Shown here piece after piece: positions 37,301 through 45,981 of a stretch of DNA of 64,000 bases. The first letter of the stretch is position 1. Every line of letters begins with the position of its first letter. The DNA is from Lachnospiraceae bacterium (GTDB lineage: Bacteria > Bacillota > Clostridia > Lachnospirales > Lachnospiraceae). Made by a program: the position numbers and the translations under genes. The notes beneath the pieces are model-generated. The model was given only the letters and a program-made list of their open reading frames with translations, was not told the origin of the DNA and did no database searches. The stretch lies in contig JAGKTQ010000006.1 of assembly GCA_021153325.1 (NCBI GenBank), positions 1-64,000 of the forward strand, written 5' to 3'.

Positions 37301-38483
37301 CTAAACACTCCGTTAAAATCTCAATCATCGCATCAACATTTTCTTTGGAAATAACAAGTGGCGGCACGAAACGGATAATGCTTGTTCCTGCATTGATCAG
37401 AATCAGACCCTTTTCCAATGCCTTGTTGATCACATCTGCTACTGGTCGGTCAAACACAAGTCCCTGCATCAGTCCCATTCCACGTCTTGTTTCAATAAAG
37501 TCGTATTTTTTTACGAGTTCGTCTAATTTTTCTTCTAAATAAGGAGCTACGGTGTTGACATTATCTAATACCTTTTCTTCTTCAAACAGATCAAGTACCT
37601 TGCTAATGGCTGCCGCTGCCAAAGGATTTCCACCATAAGTAGTTCCATGGTCTCCACTTGTAAGAGAAGAAGCCGCAACCTTTTCTGTCATTAAAAATGC
37701 TCCTACCGGCACACCACATCCAAGTGCTTTTGCAGTTGTCATGATATCCGGTTTCACACCGTAATGCTGCCATGCATACATAGCACCAGTACGTCCCATA
37801 CCGCACTGAATCTCATCTAAAATAAGCAGAATGTCCTTTTCATCACAAAGTGCGCGCACACCTTCTAAAAATTCTTTCTGAGCCGGGTAAATACCGCCTT
37901 CCCCCTGCACAGTTTCCATAATGATGGCACAAGTTTTGTCCGTAACACAGTTTTTCACACTATCCAGATCATTCATATCTGCAAATTTGATATTGCCGAT
38001 CATCGGTTCAAATGCTTCTCTGTATTTTGGATTTCCTGTCACGGAAAGAGCACCAAAGGTTCTACCATGGAAAGAATGATGCAACGCAATGATCTCATGA
38101 TCTGTCTTTCCATCTTTTAAGTAAGCATATTTTCTTGCAGCCTTTAGGGCACCTTCAATTGCCTCTGCTCCACTGTTTGTAAAAAATACTCTGTCCATAC
38201 CGGACACTTTTTTTAATTTTTTTGCAGCTTCAATGGCTGGCACATTGTAATAATAATTGGAAGTATGGATTACTTTATCGATCTGTGCTTTTAAAGCATC
38301 GTTGTATCCTTTGTGATTGTATCCCAGTGCAAATACAGCAATTCCTGATACAAAATCCAAATATTTTTTCCCTTCGATGTCATAAAGGTAAACGCCGTCA
38401 CCCTTATCTAATACAACCTGATAACGATTGTATGTATGAAGCAATGCCTGTTCTGCTTCTTCTATATATTCCTGCATCTTCAT
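37290..38483 (-). CDS. argD: acetylornithine aminotransferase
   Basis: PLP enzyme that converts N-acetylglutamate semialdehyde to N-acetylornithine. Class III aminotransferase marks: DGVYLYDIEGKKYLDFVSGIA (in part), FTNSGAEAIEGALKAAR, HHSFHGRTFGALSVTG, ILDEIQCGMGRTG, and the PLP Lys in TTAKALGCGVPVGAF. 397 residues, normal. It follows argB by 21 bp, and its 3' end holds the start site of the solute-binding-protein gene. Some ArgD proteins also serve lysine synthesis; that cannot be judged here. Confidence 0.96.
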   Translation of the reverse strand: MKMQEYIEEAEQALLHTYNRYQVVLDKGDGVYLYDIEGKKYLDFVSGIAVFALGYNHKGYNDALKAQIDKVIHTSNYYYNVPAIEAAKKLKKVSGMDRVFFTNSGAEAIEGALKAARKYAYLKDGKTDHEIIALHHSFHGRTFGALSVTGNPKYREAFEPMIGNIKFADMNDLDSVKNCVTDKTCAIIMETVQGEGGIYPAQKEFLEGVRALCDEKDILLILDEIQCGMGRTGAMYAWQHYGVKPDIMTTAKALGCGVPVGAFLMTEKVAASSLTSGDHGTTYGGNPLAAAAISKVLDLFEEEKVLDNVNTVAPYLEEKLDELVKKYDFIETRRGMGLMQGLVFDRPVADVINKALEKGLILINAGTSIIRFVPPLVISKENVDAMIEILTECLDEL

Positions 38484-38504
38484 CGCTTTCCTTCCTTCCG
38501 CTCT

Positions 38505-39413
38505 TTATTTATTTCCGTTCATTTTTTCCAGTTGCTCTTCATTTGCCACAATGGCTGTTCCAATACCTTCGTTTGTAAAGATTTCCAAAAGCAGGCAGTG
38601 TGGGATTCTACCATCCAAAATATGCACTCTGTTTACACCATTTCGAATCGCCTGTGTACAGTTGTTCAATTTTGGAAGCATACCACCACCGATAAAGCCG
38701 TCCTCAATGAGTTTATCTGCTTCGTCTGCAGTAAGTCTTGAAATAAAGGAGCTCTTATCGTTAATATCTTTGTATAATCCTTCAATATCTGTCAGGAATG
38801 CAAGTTTTTCTGCATTGACTGCTTTTGCGATCGCACATGCTGCATCATCCGCATTAATGTTGTATGTGTTGAAATTGTCATCCAGACCGATTGGTGCTAC
38901 GATCGGAAGAAAATCTTTTTCCAAAAGGTCATATAAGATTTTCGGATCGACCTTTTTGATATCGCCAACGAAACCGATATCCTGTCCATCGGAATATTTT
39001 TTATCTACCTGTAAGAGTCCGCCGTCTTTTCCACTGATACCGACTGCCTTAACACCCAATTCTTCTACCATAGTCACTAAACTCTTGTTTACTTTGGAAA
39101 GAACCATTTCTGCAATTTCCATCGTCTCTGCATCCGTCACACGAAGACCATTGATGAACTTTGCTTCTTTTCCGACTTTTCCAACCCAGCGGCTGATCTC
39201 CTTTCCACCACCATGTACAATGATCGGTTTGAAACCTACCAATTTTAAAAGCGTAACGTCTTTGATGACATTTTTCTGTAATTCTTCATTACTCATGGCA
39301 CTTCCGCCGTATTTTACTACAATGATCTTACGATTAAAATTTTGAATATAAGGAAGGGCTTCGATCAATACCTCTGCCTTTTCCATTACCTGTTTCATAT
39401 CTTTCTGTTCCAT
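38505..39413 (-). CDS. argB: acetylglutamate kinase
   Basis: Phosphorylates N-acetylglutamate, usually the feedback-controlled step in cyclic pathways. Motifs: VVKYGGSAM, IVHGGGKEISRW, INADDAACAIAKAVNAEKL and FIGGGMLPKLNNC. 302 residues; the N-terminal helix before VVKYGGSAM is the kind present in arginine-sensitive hexameric enzymes, so arginine inhibition is plausible. It lies between argJ and argD, both with short spacers. RBS at GGGAGAGGA upstream. Confidence 0.96.
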   Translation of the reverse strand: MEQKDMKQVMEKAEVLIEALPYIQNFNRKIIVVKYGGSAMSNEELQKNVIKDVTLLKLVGFKPIIVHGGGKEISRWVGKVGKEAKFINGLRVTDAETMEIAEMVLSKVNKSLVTMVEELGVKAVGISGKDGGLLQVDKKYSDGQDIGFVGDIKKVDPKILYDLLEKDFLPIVAPIGLDDNFNTYNINADDAACAIAKAVNAEKLAFLTDIEGLYKDINDKSSFISRLTADEADKLIEDGFIGGGMLPKLNNCTQAIRNGVNRVHILDGRIPHCLLLEIFTNEGIGTAIVANEEQLEKMNGNK

Positions 39414-39437
39414 TTTCTAAATCCTCTCCCTCGTATA

Positions 39438-40664
39438 TTAAGAACGGTAATCCGCGTTAATCTTAACGTAATCATAGGACAAGTCACAACCCCATGCTGC
39501 AGCCTCTGCCTCGCCCATTTTCATATCTACTAAAACCGTCACTTTCGGTTCTGCCAAGATCTTACTTGCTTCTTCTTCGCTGTAGTCTGTAGCGACACCA
39601 TCTTTGTAAATCTGTATTTTACCGTTTTCTCCTTCAAAATACAATTCTATCTTTTCCGGGTCAAACTGCACACCGGAATAACCAAGTGCACACAGGATTC
39701 TTCCCCAGTTTGCATCATGTCCAAAAATAGCAGCTTTGGTCAGGCTGGAGCAGATAACGGATTTACTCAAAATTCTTGCATCTTCTTTTGTTTTTGCATG
39801 AATGACTTTTGTTTCAAAAAGTGCGGTTGCACCTTCGCCATCTCCTGCCATCTTTTTGGCAAGTGTTTCGTTTACATAACGTAATGCTTCACAGAATTTC
39901 TCATAATTTTCATCTTTTGCTGTAATTTCTTCATTTCCTGCCATACCATTTGCCAAAACAACAAACGTATCATTCGTAGAAGTATCTCCGTCTACGGAAA
40001 TCATATTGTAGGTATCGACTACATCCGCTTTCACCGCCTCTATTAAAAGCTCTTTGGAGATAGCAACGTCTGTTGTTACAAAGGAAAGCATCGTACACAT
40101 ATTGGGATGGATCATACCAGAACCTTTGCACATACCGCCGATCGTTACGGTCTTTCCATGCACTTCAAAAGAAACGGCAACCTGTTTGGAAACTGTGTCT
40201 GTTGTCATGATAGCTTCTGCTGCCTGCGTTCCTGCCTCGATGCTGTCTGCTAACATAGGCACTAATTTTTCAATACCGGCTTCTACTCTGTCCATCGGAA
40301 GCTGCTTACCAATTACACCAGTAGAGCCAACCAAAACGGATTTTTCCGGAATATTTAAAAGCTCTGCTGCCTTTTTTGCAGTTGCTTCACAATAAGAAAA
40401 GCCTTCTTTTCCGGTGCAGGCATTTGCTATACCGGAATTCACTACAACCGCCTGTGCAAATTCCTGATTTTCAATAATATCTTTATCCCACAAGACCGGA
40501 GCAGCTTTTACTACATTTGATGTAAAAGTACCTGCTGCCTTACAAGGTACTTCGCTGTAGATCATTGCCATATCTTTTCTGTTCTTATATTTTACAGCTG
40601 CCTCTGCACCGGCTGCCTTAAATCCTTTTGCTGCGGTAACGCCGCCTGCCTTTAAAACTTCCAT
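39438..40664 (-). CDS. argJ: glutamate N-acetyltransferase/ornithine acetyltransferase
   Basis: Transfers the acetyl group from acetylornithine to glutamate, recycling it. The self-cleaving site is in the GMIHPNMCTMLSFVTTD stretch, where the Thr becomes the N-terminal nucleophile of the beta chain. GSGMIHPN and TNDTFVVLANG agree with ArgJ. The frame is open to an ATG at 40685; I prefer the ATG at 40664, preceded by GAGAGG, because MEVLKAGGVTAAKGF aligns with the usual start (408 residues). Whether it is bifunctional (also acetyl-CoA dependent) cannot be read from sequence alone; no argA is in the window. Confidence 0.94.
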   Translation of the reverse strand: MEVLKAGGVTAAKGFKAAGAEAAVKYKNRKDMAMIYSEVPCKAAGTFTSNVVKAAPVLWDKDIIENQEFAQAVVVNSGIANACTGKEGFSYCEATAKKAAELLNIPEKSVLVGSTGVIGKQLPMDRVEAGIEKLVPMLADSIEAGTQAAEAIMTTDTVSKQVAVSFEVHGKTVTIGGMCKGSGMIHPNMCTMLSFVTTDVAISKELLIEAVKADVVDTYNMISVDGDTSTNDTFVVLANGMAGNEEITAKDENYEKFCEALRYVNETLAKKMAGDGEGATALFETKVIHAKTKEDARILSKSVICSSLTKAAIFGHDANWGRILCALGYSGVQFDPEKIELYFEGENGKIQIYKDGVATDYSEEEASKILAEPKVTVLVDMKMGEAEAAAWGCDLSYDYVKINADYRS

Positions 40665-40705
40665 ATCTGCCTCTCTTTCTGCCATGCTATATGACTCTTC
40701 ATCTG

Positions 40706-41149
40706 TTATTGATTAAATGCCGTAATGTTTTCTTCATTCAATACAAAATCGTAATAATTTAAATCCTCTCTTTTTGTCCAACCGATTTCATTCCAAAAAA
40801 CATTTCCAATGTCATTTTGTGTAAATGCGATCAGGCTGACTTTATTAATTTTTTCAGCTTTCAGACGTTCCATGCAATACACGACCATACTTTTTCCAAT
40901 CCCGTGCATACGATATCCTTCTGCCACACATACATGGTAGAGGCAGCCTCTTCTGCCATCATGCCCGCATAAAATACAGCCTACGATCTTGCCGTCTTCT
41001 TCTGCTACTACACTCAATCCCGGATTTCGCATCAAAAAGCGTTCCACACCTTCTTTGGAATCATCCACACTACGAATACCAAAACCTTTAATCGTCATCC
41101 AAAGATCGTGAACTCCCTGATAATCCTCTATTTTCATTTCCCGTATCAT
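40706..41149 (-). CDS. GNAT family N-acetyltransferase
   Basis: 147-residue GCN5-related acetyltransferase similar in layout to YpeA. The acetyl-CoA loop is in the stretch YHVCVAEGYRMHGIGKSMV, with the Q/RxxGxG-type RMHGIG. The C-terminal NVFWNEIGWTKREDL is typical. It lies between argC (15 bp upstream) and argJ, inside the arginine operon. It could feed N-acetylglutamate into the pathway or be unrelated; substrate not known. Frame begins at TTG 41158; ATG at 41149 with AAAAGG at 9 nt is chosen. Confidence 0.85.
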   Translation of the reverse strand: MIREMKIEDYQGVHDLWMTIKGFGIRSVDDSKEGVERFLMRNPGLSVVAEEDGKIVGCILCGHDGRRGCLYHVCVAEGYRMHGIGKSMVVYCMERLKAEKINKVSLIAFTQNDIGNVFWNEIGWTKREDLNYYDFVLNEENITAFNQ

Positions 41150-41164
41150 GTCCATCAACCTTTT

Positions 41165-42112
41165 CTATAAAACTAAACCTTTATTTTCTTCACAGCCTAA
41201 TAAAATATTCAGGCATTGTACCGCTGCTCCCGAAGCACCTTTTCCAAGATTGTCAAATTGTGCAGAAAGCACCATTCTTTCCTCGTTTCCTGTTATGTAA
41301 ACTTTCAATCCGTCCCAGCCGCTTAAAGAATTTCCAGCAAGCATTCCACCGTATAGATCTTCATTTCCATTTTCTACGACCTGAACGAATTTTTCACCTT
41401 TATAATATTGTGCAAAATACTCTGTCATTTCCTTTGGATTTTTATGACTCTTTAAATATTCTGTATAAAGAGGAACGGAAACGACCATACCACTGTAATA
41501 ATCTGCTACGATTGGAGAAAACAATGGCTCTTTCGCAAGTCCCGTAATAGCTTTCATCTCTTTTAAATGCTTATGCTGCTGGGTGAGTGCATACTCTCTT
41601 GGTGCATCAATATCTTTATTTCTGCCTTCTGCTTCGTATTCGGCGATCATCTTCTTTCCACCACCGCTATAACCAGTCAGGGAAAATGCTGCTACTGGAT
41701 AATCTGCCGGAAGGATTCCCCCTGCGATAAGCGGGTATACTACCGAAATAAATCCTGTTGCATGACAGCCAGGTACGGCTACTCTTTTTCCATTTTTAAT
41801 TGCTTCTCTATGCTTTGCAGACAATTCTGGGAAACCATATGCCCAGCCACTTTCTGTACGGTGTGCAGTGGAAGTATCAATAATTCTTACCTTTTCATTC
41901 TCCACCAGACTTACGGATTCTCTTGCAGCTGCATCTGGAAGACAAAGAAATGTAATATCTGATTCATTGATCAGTCTCTTTCTCTCTGCTACATCTTTTC
42001 TAAGTTCACTTGAAATAGGAAGAAGTTCAATATCATCTCTTCCTTCAAAACGTTCATATATTCTTAAACCAGTCGTTCCTTCACTACCGTCAATAAAAAT
42101 TTTTGTTTTCAT
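41165..42112 (-). CDS. argC: N-acetyl-gamma-glutamyl-phosphate reductase, short (type 2) form
   Basis: NADPH-dependent reduction of N-acetylglutamyl phosphate to the semialdehyde. The N-terminal KIFIDGSEGTTGLRIYERF and the 315-residue length are those of the type 2 AGPR group rather than the ~345-residue type 1. The catalytic Cys lies in VAVPGCHATGFIS, and FSLTGYSGGGKKMI follows. First gene of the arginine operon, behind a clear promoter at 42258-42286 and an ArgR-like site. RBS AAGGAAGG precedes the ATG. Confidence 0.95.
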   Translation of the reverse strand: MKTKIFIDGSEGTTGLRIYERFEGRDDIELLPISSELRKDVAERKRLINESDITFLCLPDAAARESVSLVENEKVRIIDTSTAHRTESGWAYGFPELSAKHREAIKNGKRVAVPGCHATGFISVVYPLIAGGILPADYPVAAFSLTGYSGGGKKMIAEYEAEGRNKDIDAPREYALTQQHKHLKEMKAITGLAKEPLFSPIVADYYSGMVVSVPLYTEYLKSHKNPKEMTEYFAQYYKGEKFVQVVENGNEDLYGGMLAGNSLSGWDGLKVYITGNEERMVLSAQFDNLGKGASGAAVQCLNILLGCEENKGLVL

Positions 42113-42239
42113 AATTAAAACCTTCCTTTAAATAAATATGAAATTTACAAGTTTTCTCTTTCTGTTAAATTGATAAATACACGTTAATCCTTTTGCAAAA
42201 ATCTTAGAAAATGAGTACTTCTTCACTGCTATACTTAAA

Positions 42240-42286
42240 TTTTTGCATACAGTATGTATTATCCCACTATTTTCTTGAGTAGGCAA
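42240..42286 (-). promoter_or_regulatory. argC operon promoter with operator-like sequence at the start point
   Basis: -35 TTGCCT (42281-42286), 17-bp spacer and -10 GATAAT (42258-42263). Around the start point lies GTATGCAAAAATTTAAGTATA, similar to the ATGCAT-AT-rich boxes near argG, so a shared repressor (ArgR inferred) could block initiation. Confidence 0.7.
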
Positions 42287-42359
42287 GTACTAATTATTTG
42301 CTTTGGTATGCTATAAAATAGCAGTTCCCCGTCTTAAAGCTCATTTTTTACTCGAATGA

Positions 42360-42477
42360 TATGCATAACTATACACCTAGTATGCATAATATGCAAGCAT
42401 ATTTTGGTTTTTATACATTTTATGCATAAAAATTTGCTAAAATATGCATAAATTCCACTTGCATTCTATCTTATAAT
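42360..42477 (+). promoter_or_regulatory. repeated ATGCAT boxes and promoter of argG, probable ArgR operator array
   Basis: TATGCATA occurs at 42360, 42381, 42421 and 42443, that is at steps of about 21, 40 and 22 bp, near two helical turns or a multiple. Several copies continue into AT tracts and TTTGC, giving boxes close to the 18-bp ARG-box pattern (TNTGAATWWWWATTCANA) with an AA to CA change. The -10 TATAAT (42472-42477) follows the last box, whose end overlaps the expected -35. The rest of the 42113-42556 gap holds the argC leader, AT-rich DNA and the argG leader. Confidence 0.6.
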
Positions 42478-42556
42478 GTTGTATATTGTTTGCAGGACAT
42501 TGATAAGGGAATCATTTCCCATACCAAATATACATATTAAAATGGAGGATTTTACA

Positions 42557-43780
42557 ATGAAAGAAAAAGTAATTTTAGCGTATTCCGGCGGTTTGGATAC
42601 CACAGCAATCATTCCTTGGTTAAAAGAGAACTTCGATTATGAAGTAATTTGTGTCTGCATCGACTGTGGACAGGGCGAAGAGCTTGATGGACTTGAAGAA
42701 AGAGCAAAATTCTGTGGTGCTTCTAAATTATACATTGAAGATGTTATTGATGAATTTTGTGATGAATATGTAGTTCCTTGTGTACAGGCAAATGCTATTT
42801 ATGAAAACAAATACCTTCTTGGTACTTCCATGGCTCGTCCTGTTATCGCAAAACGTCTTGTTGAGATTGCAAGAAAAGAAGGCGCTACTGCTATCTGCCA
42901 CGGTGCTACAGGTAAAGGAAATGACCAGATCCGTTTTGAACTTGGTATCAAAGCACTTGCTCCTGATCTTAAGATCATTGCTGCATGGAGAAATGATAAG
43001 TGGACAATGGATTCCCGTGAATCTGAAATCGAATACTGCAAAGCTCATGGTATTGACCTTCCATTCTCTGCAGATTCTTCTTACAGCCGTGACCGTAACC
43101 TCTGGCACATCAGCCATGAAGGTCTTGAATTGGAAGATCCTGCAAATGAGCCGAACTTCGAACATCTTTTAGTATTAGGAACAACTCCTGAAAAAGCTCC
43201 TGAAGAAGGCGAATATGTAACTATGACTTTTGAAGCCGGTGTACCTACAAGTGTAAACGGCAAACAGATGAAAGTTTCTGATATTATCCGTGAATTAAAC
43301 GCTCTTGGTGGAAAACATGGTATCGGTATTGTTGATATCGTAGAAAACCGTGTTGTTGGTATGAAATCCCGTGGTGTATATGAAACACCAGGTGGAACTA
43401 TCCTTATGGAAGCTCATCAGCAGTTAGAAGAACTTATCTTAGACCGTGATACTTATGCATTAAAGAAAGATATGGGCAACAAACTGGCTCAAATCGTTTA
43501 CGAAGGAAAATGGTTCACACCACTTCGTGAAGCTGTGCAGGCATTTATTGAATCCACACAGCAGTATGTTACAGGTGAAGTAAAATTCAAGCTTTACAAA
43601 GGTAATATCATCAAAGCTGGAACAACTTCTCCATACTCTCTGTACAACGAAAGCATTGCTTCCTTTACAACAGGTGATTTATATGACCACCACGACGCAG
43701 AAGGCTTCATCAATCTGTTCGGTCTTTCCTGTAAAGTACGTGCAATGAAAATGCAGGAAGTAGAAAATAACAACAAATAA
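42557..43780 (+). CDS. argG: argininosuccinate synthase
   Basis: Joins citrulline and aspartate with ATP to give argininosuccinate. The ATP P-loop is in ILAYSGGLDTTAI; other marks are CHGATGKGNDQIRFE, DSRESEIEYC and GVYETPGGTILMEAHQ. 407 residues from the ATG at 42557, which has GGAGG 8 nt upstream; the open frame back to 42476 is leader. It is the only arginine gene on the plus strand, divergent from argC. No argH follows; a hairpin does. Confidence 0.97.
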   Translation: MKEKVILAYSGGLDTTAIIPWLKENFDYEVICVCIDCGQGEELDGLEERAKFCGASKLYIEDVIDEFCDEYVVPCVQANAIYENKYLLGTSMARPVIAKRLVEIARKEGATAICHGATGKGNDQIRFELGIKALAPDLKIIAAWRNDKWTMDSRESEIEYCKAHGIDLPFSADSSYSRDRNLWHISHEGLELEDPANEPNFEHLLVLGTTPEKAPEEGEYVTMTFEAGVPTSVNGKQMKVSDIIRELNALGGKHGIGIVDIVENRVVGMKSRGVYETPGGTILMEAHQQLEELILDRDTYALKKDMGNKLAQIVYEGKWFTPLREAVQAFIESTQQYVTGEVKFKLYKGNIIKAGTTSPYSLYNESIASFTTGDLYDHHDAEGFINLFGLSCKVRAMKMQEVENNNK

Positions 43781-43827
43781 GTTTACAAAATCTTAATAGA
43801 TACAAATAGGAATATTTTTTGACAAAC

Positions 43828-43884
43828 ACCCATCCAAAGTTTAGAATAGATTTATGACTTCAAAACTTTTGGATGGGTATTTTT
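43828..43884 (+). terminator. argG terminator overlapping the ribosome site of the DUF1294 gene
   Basis: Arms ACCCATCCAAAG (43828-43839) and CTTTTGGATGGGT (43866-43878) pair over 12 bp with a single bulge and a 26-nt AT-rich loop, followed by ATTTTT. The 3' arm contains GGATGGG, the only ribosome-site candidate of the next gene, so the hairpin could both end argG transcription and mask translation. Confidence 0.65.
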
Positions 43885-44178
43885 ATGAATGCAATTACAT
43901 TGATCATTATTTATTTTATCATTTTAAATATATTAGGCTTCGCCTTGATGGGAATAGATAAACGCAAGGCGATCAAACACTTATGGCGTATTCCTGAATC
44001 CGTGCTCTTTATTGTTGCCATCATCGGTGGCAGTATCGGCAGCATTTTGGGAATGCAAGTTTTCCGTCATAAAACAAGGACCTGGAATTTTGTATATGGC
44101 ATGCCTGCTATCTTGATCATTCAGGTCATTCTTTTATTGCTTATTTTGAATGCGCCAGTGCAGTTCTTGACGATATAA
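43885..44178 (+). CDS. DUF1294 family small membrane protein
   Basis: 97 residues with three or four hydrophobic segments and the DUF1294 core: GFALMGIDKRKAIKHLWRIPE, then GGSIGSILGMQVFRHKTRTWNF (quoted in parts). The function of the family is unknown. The ATG at 43885 is chosen because GGATGGG lies 7 nt upstream; the earlier in-frame ATG at 43873 lies within that same hairpin arm and has no ribosome site. It follows argG by about 100 bp and precedes a LytTR regulator. Confidence 0.85.
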   Translation: MNAITLIIIYFIILNILGFALMGIDKRKAIKHLWRIPESVLFIVAIIGGSIGSILGMQVFRHKTRTWNFVYGMPAILIIQVILLLLILNAPVQFLTI

Positions 44179-44223
44179 TACCGCGTATTCTCAAACTATA
44201 CTGGAGAGAAAGAAGGAAATTTC

Positions 44224-44940
44224 ATGCACATTGCAATTTGTGATGATAACATTGCTGACCGCAAGCAATTAGAGCGTCTTTTAAAAAGAGAATCGGACAA
44301 GCTTGGAGATACAAGGGAACCTTTTTATATTGATGGATATGGTAATCCAGAAATGGTCATGGGCTCTCCTATGCTTTACAGTGCCTTTTTTATTGATATG
44401 ACAGCCAGTACCAAAAACGGCTATGAGATTGCTATGGACCTGATCCATATTGGCGTTACTGTACCGATCATTTTATGTATATCAAAAATTAATTACAAAG
44501 AATTTGATCTGCCGGACAACTGTTACTTTTTACAAAAGCCAATTCTTTTGGAAGAACTGAATAACATACTGCAGATCATTTTAAACGCCTTTGACAACAA
44601 AGTACCTCATATCGAGATCCGCACGGAAAAAGAAACTCTTTATGCCTTGGAAAATGATATTATGTACATTGTTTCAGACGGACATTTTAGCAAGATACAT
44701 TTAAAAGATGAGACCGTTTTAGAAGTTGCCGATAGCATAGAAAATTTCTACGAAGAAAATCAGCAAATGACTTGTTTTCTTCCGGTATCTTACAAGACGA
44801 TCGTAAATGTCGCTTATATTTCGCAGACCTCCTATTTTTCCGTACAAACAAAAAATGGACGTAAGTTTTTCTTACATCCAAATTTCCGCAAATATGTTTA
44901 TTATATGTTTGAAGAGTACAAACGAACTTCTACACAGTAA
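44224..44940 (+). CDS. LytTR-family response regulator
   Basis: 238 residues. The receiver begins MHIAICDDNIADRKQLERLL with the acidic pair DD; the phospho-acceptor is probably the Asp in AFFIDMTAS, and the Lys lies in LQKPI. The C-terminal half (about 130-235) fits a LytTR DNA-binding domain: IEIRTEKETLYALENDIMYI, FLPVSYKTIVNVAYI (quoted in parts). RBS AGAAGGAA upstream. No sensor kinase is adjacent. Its 3' end overlaps the convergent degV gene by 11 bp. Confidence 0.85.
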   Translation: MHIAICDDNIADRKQLERLLKRESDKLGDTREPFYIDGYGNPEMVMGSPMLYSAFFIDMTASTKNGYEIAMDLIHIGVTVPIILCISKINYKEFDLPDNCYFLQKPILLEELNNILQIILNAFDNKVPHIEIRTEKETLYALENDIMYIVSDGHFSKIHLKDETVLEVADSIENFYEENQQMTCFLPVSYKTIVNVAYISQTSYFSVQTKNGRKFFLHPNFRKYVYYMFEEYKRTSTQ

Positions 44941-45769
44941 CGACTATGCCGCCGTCATTCGCATACACCGTGCCGACACCGGCGGCATTGTGTATATATA
45001 CTCCTTTAAAATTCATTTTTTCTACGAGCATCTGTTTCACCTTTTCTGCTCTTTCAGGGCAGTTAACATGGGTAATGATCAAATTTTTCTGTTCTGTTTC
45101 CACCGCTTCTTTTACAACTGTATCTACCATTTTGGCAAGCGCTTTTTTCATTCCAACTGCCTGCCCTCTCTGTACAATGACTCCTTTTTCAGCTCCCATA
45201 ACAGGTTTGATATTTAACGTCGATGCAACAATTGCCTTGACACCTGTCAGACGTCCATTTTTACGAAGTGTTTCTAAGTCATCTAATACAAAATAAGTAT
45301 TCATGGCATCGCGAAAGGCTTCTAACTGCTCTACGATTTTCTCGAAAGGCATTCCTGCCTCTTCTAATTCCATGGCTTTCAATGCAATCTGCGTTTCTCC
45401 ACAGCATGCCGACTCCGAATCACAAATGTGAATGTTCTTATTCTGTCCATAAGTCTCATAATATAAGTTCTTTCCCAGCACTGCGCTATTATAGCTTCCG
45501 CTCAGTTTTGAAGATAATGTCACAACAAACACATCATCTACCGGAGCATTATATGCCTCCATATATTTTTCCGGAGAAGGGCAGGCGGTCTTCGCGCACT
45601 GGCTGGACTCAGCAACTCTTTTTATAAAATCAAGCTGGTCAAAATTTTCATCATCCCATACTTGATAATCTCCAATATAAAGTTCTAACGGAACAATCTC
45701 TAAACGGGGATCTTTTTTTAATTCTTCTGGCAATTCACAACAACTATCAACAACAATTTTATAACTCAT
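44930..45769 (-). CDS. DegV family fatty-acid-binding protein
   Basis: 279-residue DegV protein, a family that binds fatty acids and in Firmicutes can present them to fatty acid kinase FakA. Start KIVVDSCCELPEEL and the motif VVTLSSKLSGSYNSA (fatty-acid carboxylate contact region) are typical, as are KPVMGAEKGVIV and GVGTVYANDGGIVV near the end. RBS TTGGAG upstream and a promoter at 45844-45872. Convergent with the LytTR gene, with an 11-bp overlap of the coding ends. Confidence 0.92.
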   Translation of the reverse strand: MSYKIVVDSCCELPEELKKDPRLEIVPLELYIGDYQVWDDENFDQLDFIKRVAESSQCAKTACPSPEKYMEAYNAPVDDVFVVTLSSKLSGSYNSAVLGKNLYYETYGQNKNIHICDSESACCGETQIALKAMELEEAGMPFEKIVEQLEAFRDAMNTYFVLDDLETLRKNGRLTGVKAIVASTLNIKPVMGAEKGVIVQRGQAVGMKKALAKMVDTVVKEAVETEQKNLIITHVNCPERAEKVKQMLVEKMNFKGVYIHNAAGVGTVYANDGGIVVTV

Positions 45770-45843
45770 AACTACTCCAATCCATCATAAAAACCGTAAG
45801 CTTTCGTATTTAATGTTTTTACACACAGTTTTCAATACTGCTT

Positions 45844-45872
45844 ATGATAGCATATGCTGCTATTACTGTAAA
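45844..45872 (-). promoter_or_regulatory. promoter of degV
   Basis: -35 TTTACA (45867-45872), 17-bp spacer, -10 TATCAT (45844-45849) with upstream TG. It lies back-to-back with the plus-strand promoter at 45880-45908, the two -35 boxes being 7 bp apart. Confidence 0.7.
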
Positions 45873-45879
45873 GGATATT

Positions 45880-45908
45880 TTGAAATTTCTTCTCTTCTAT
45901 GGTAAACT
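45880..45908 (+). promoter_or_regulatory. promoter of the DUF5721 gene
   Basis: -35 TTGAAA (45880-45885), 17-bp spacer, -10 TAAACT (45903-45908) with upstream TGG. The remaining part of the 212-bp divergent gap is a leader with no recognisable element. Confidence 0.6.
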
Positions 45909-45981
45909 AGTTTTATATGTGATTTTGTATAGGATAACCCCACTGTAACAGGTACACCGCTTTATCAGAATGGAGCATAAA

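Noticed and set aside
38551..39345. 264-codon plus-strand frame
   Set aside because: It is the reverse of argB, whose motifs are intact; no recognisable protein and no independent promoter.
42113..42239. Arginine riboswitch or T-box in the argC leader
   Set aside because: No T-box core (GGTGG-ACC) and no U-run terminator were found; control by operator boxes explains the region better.
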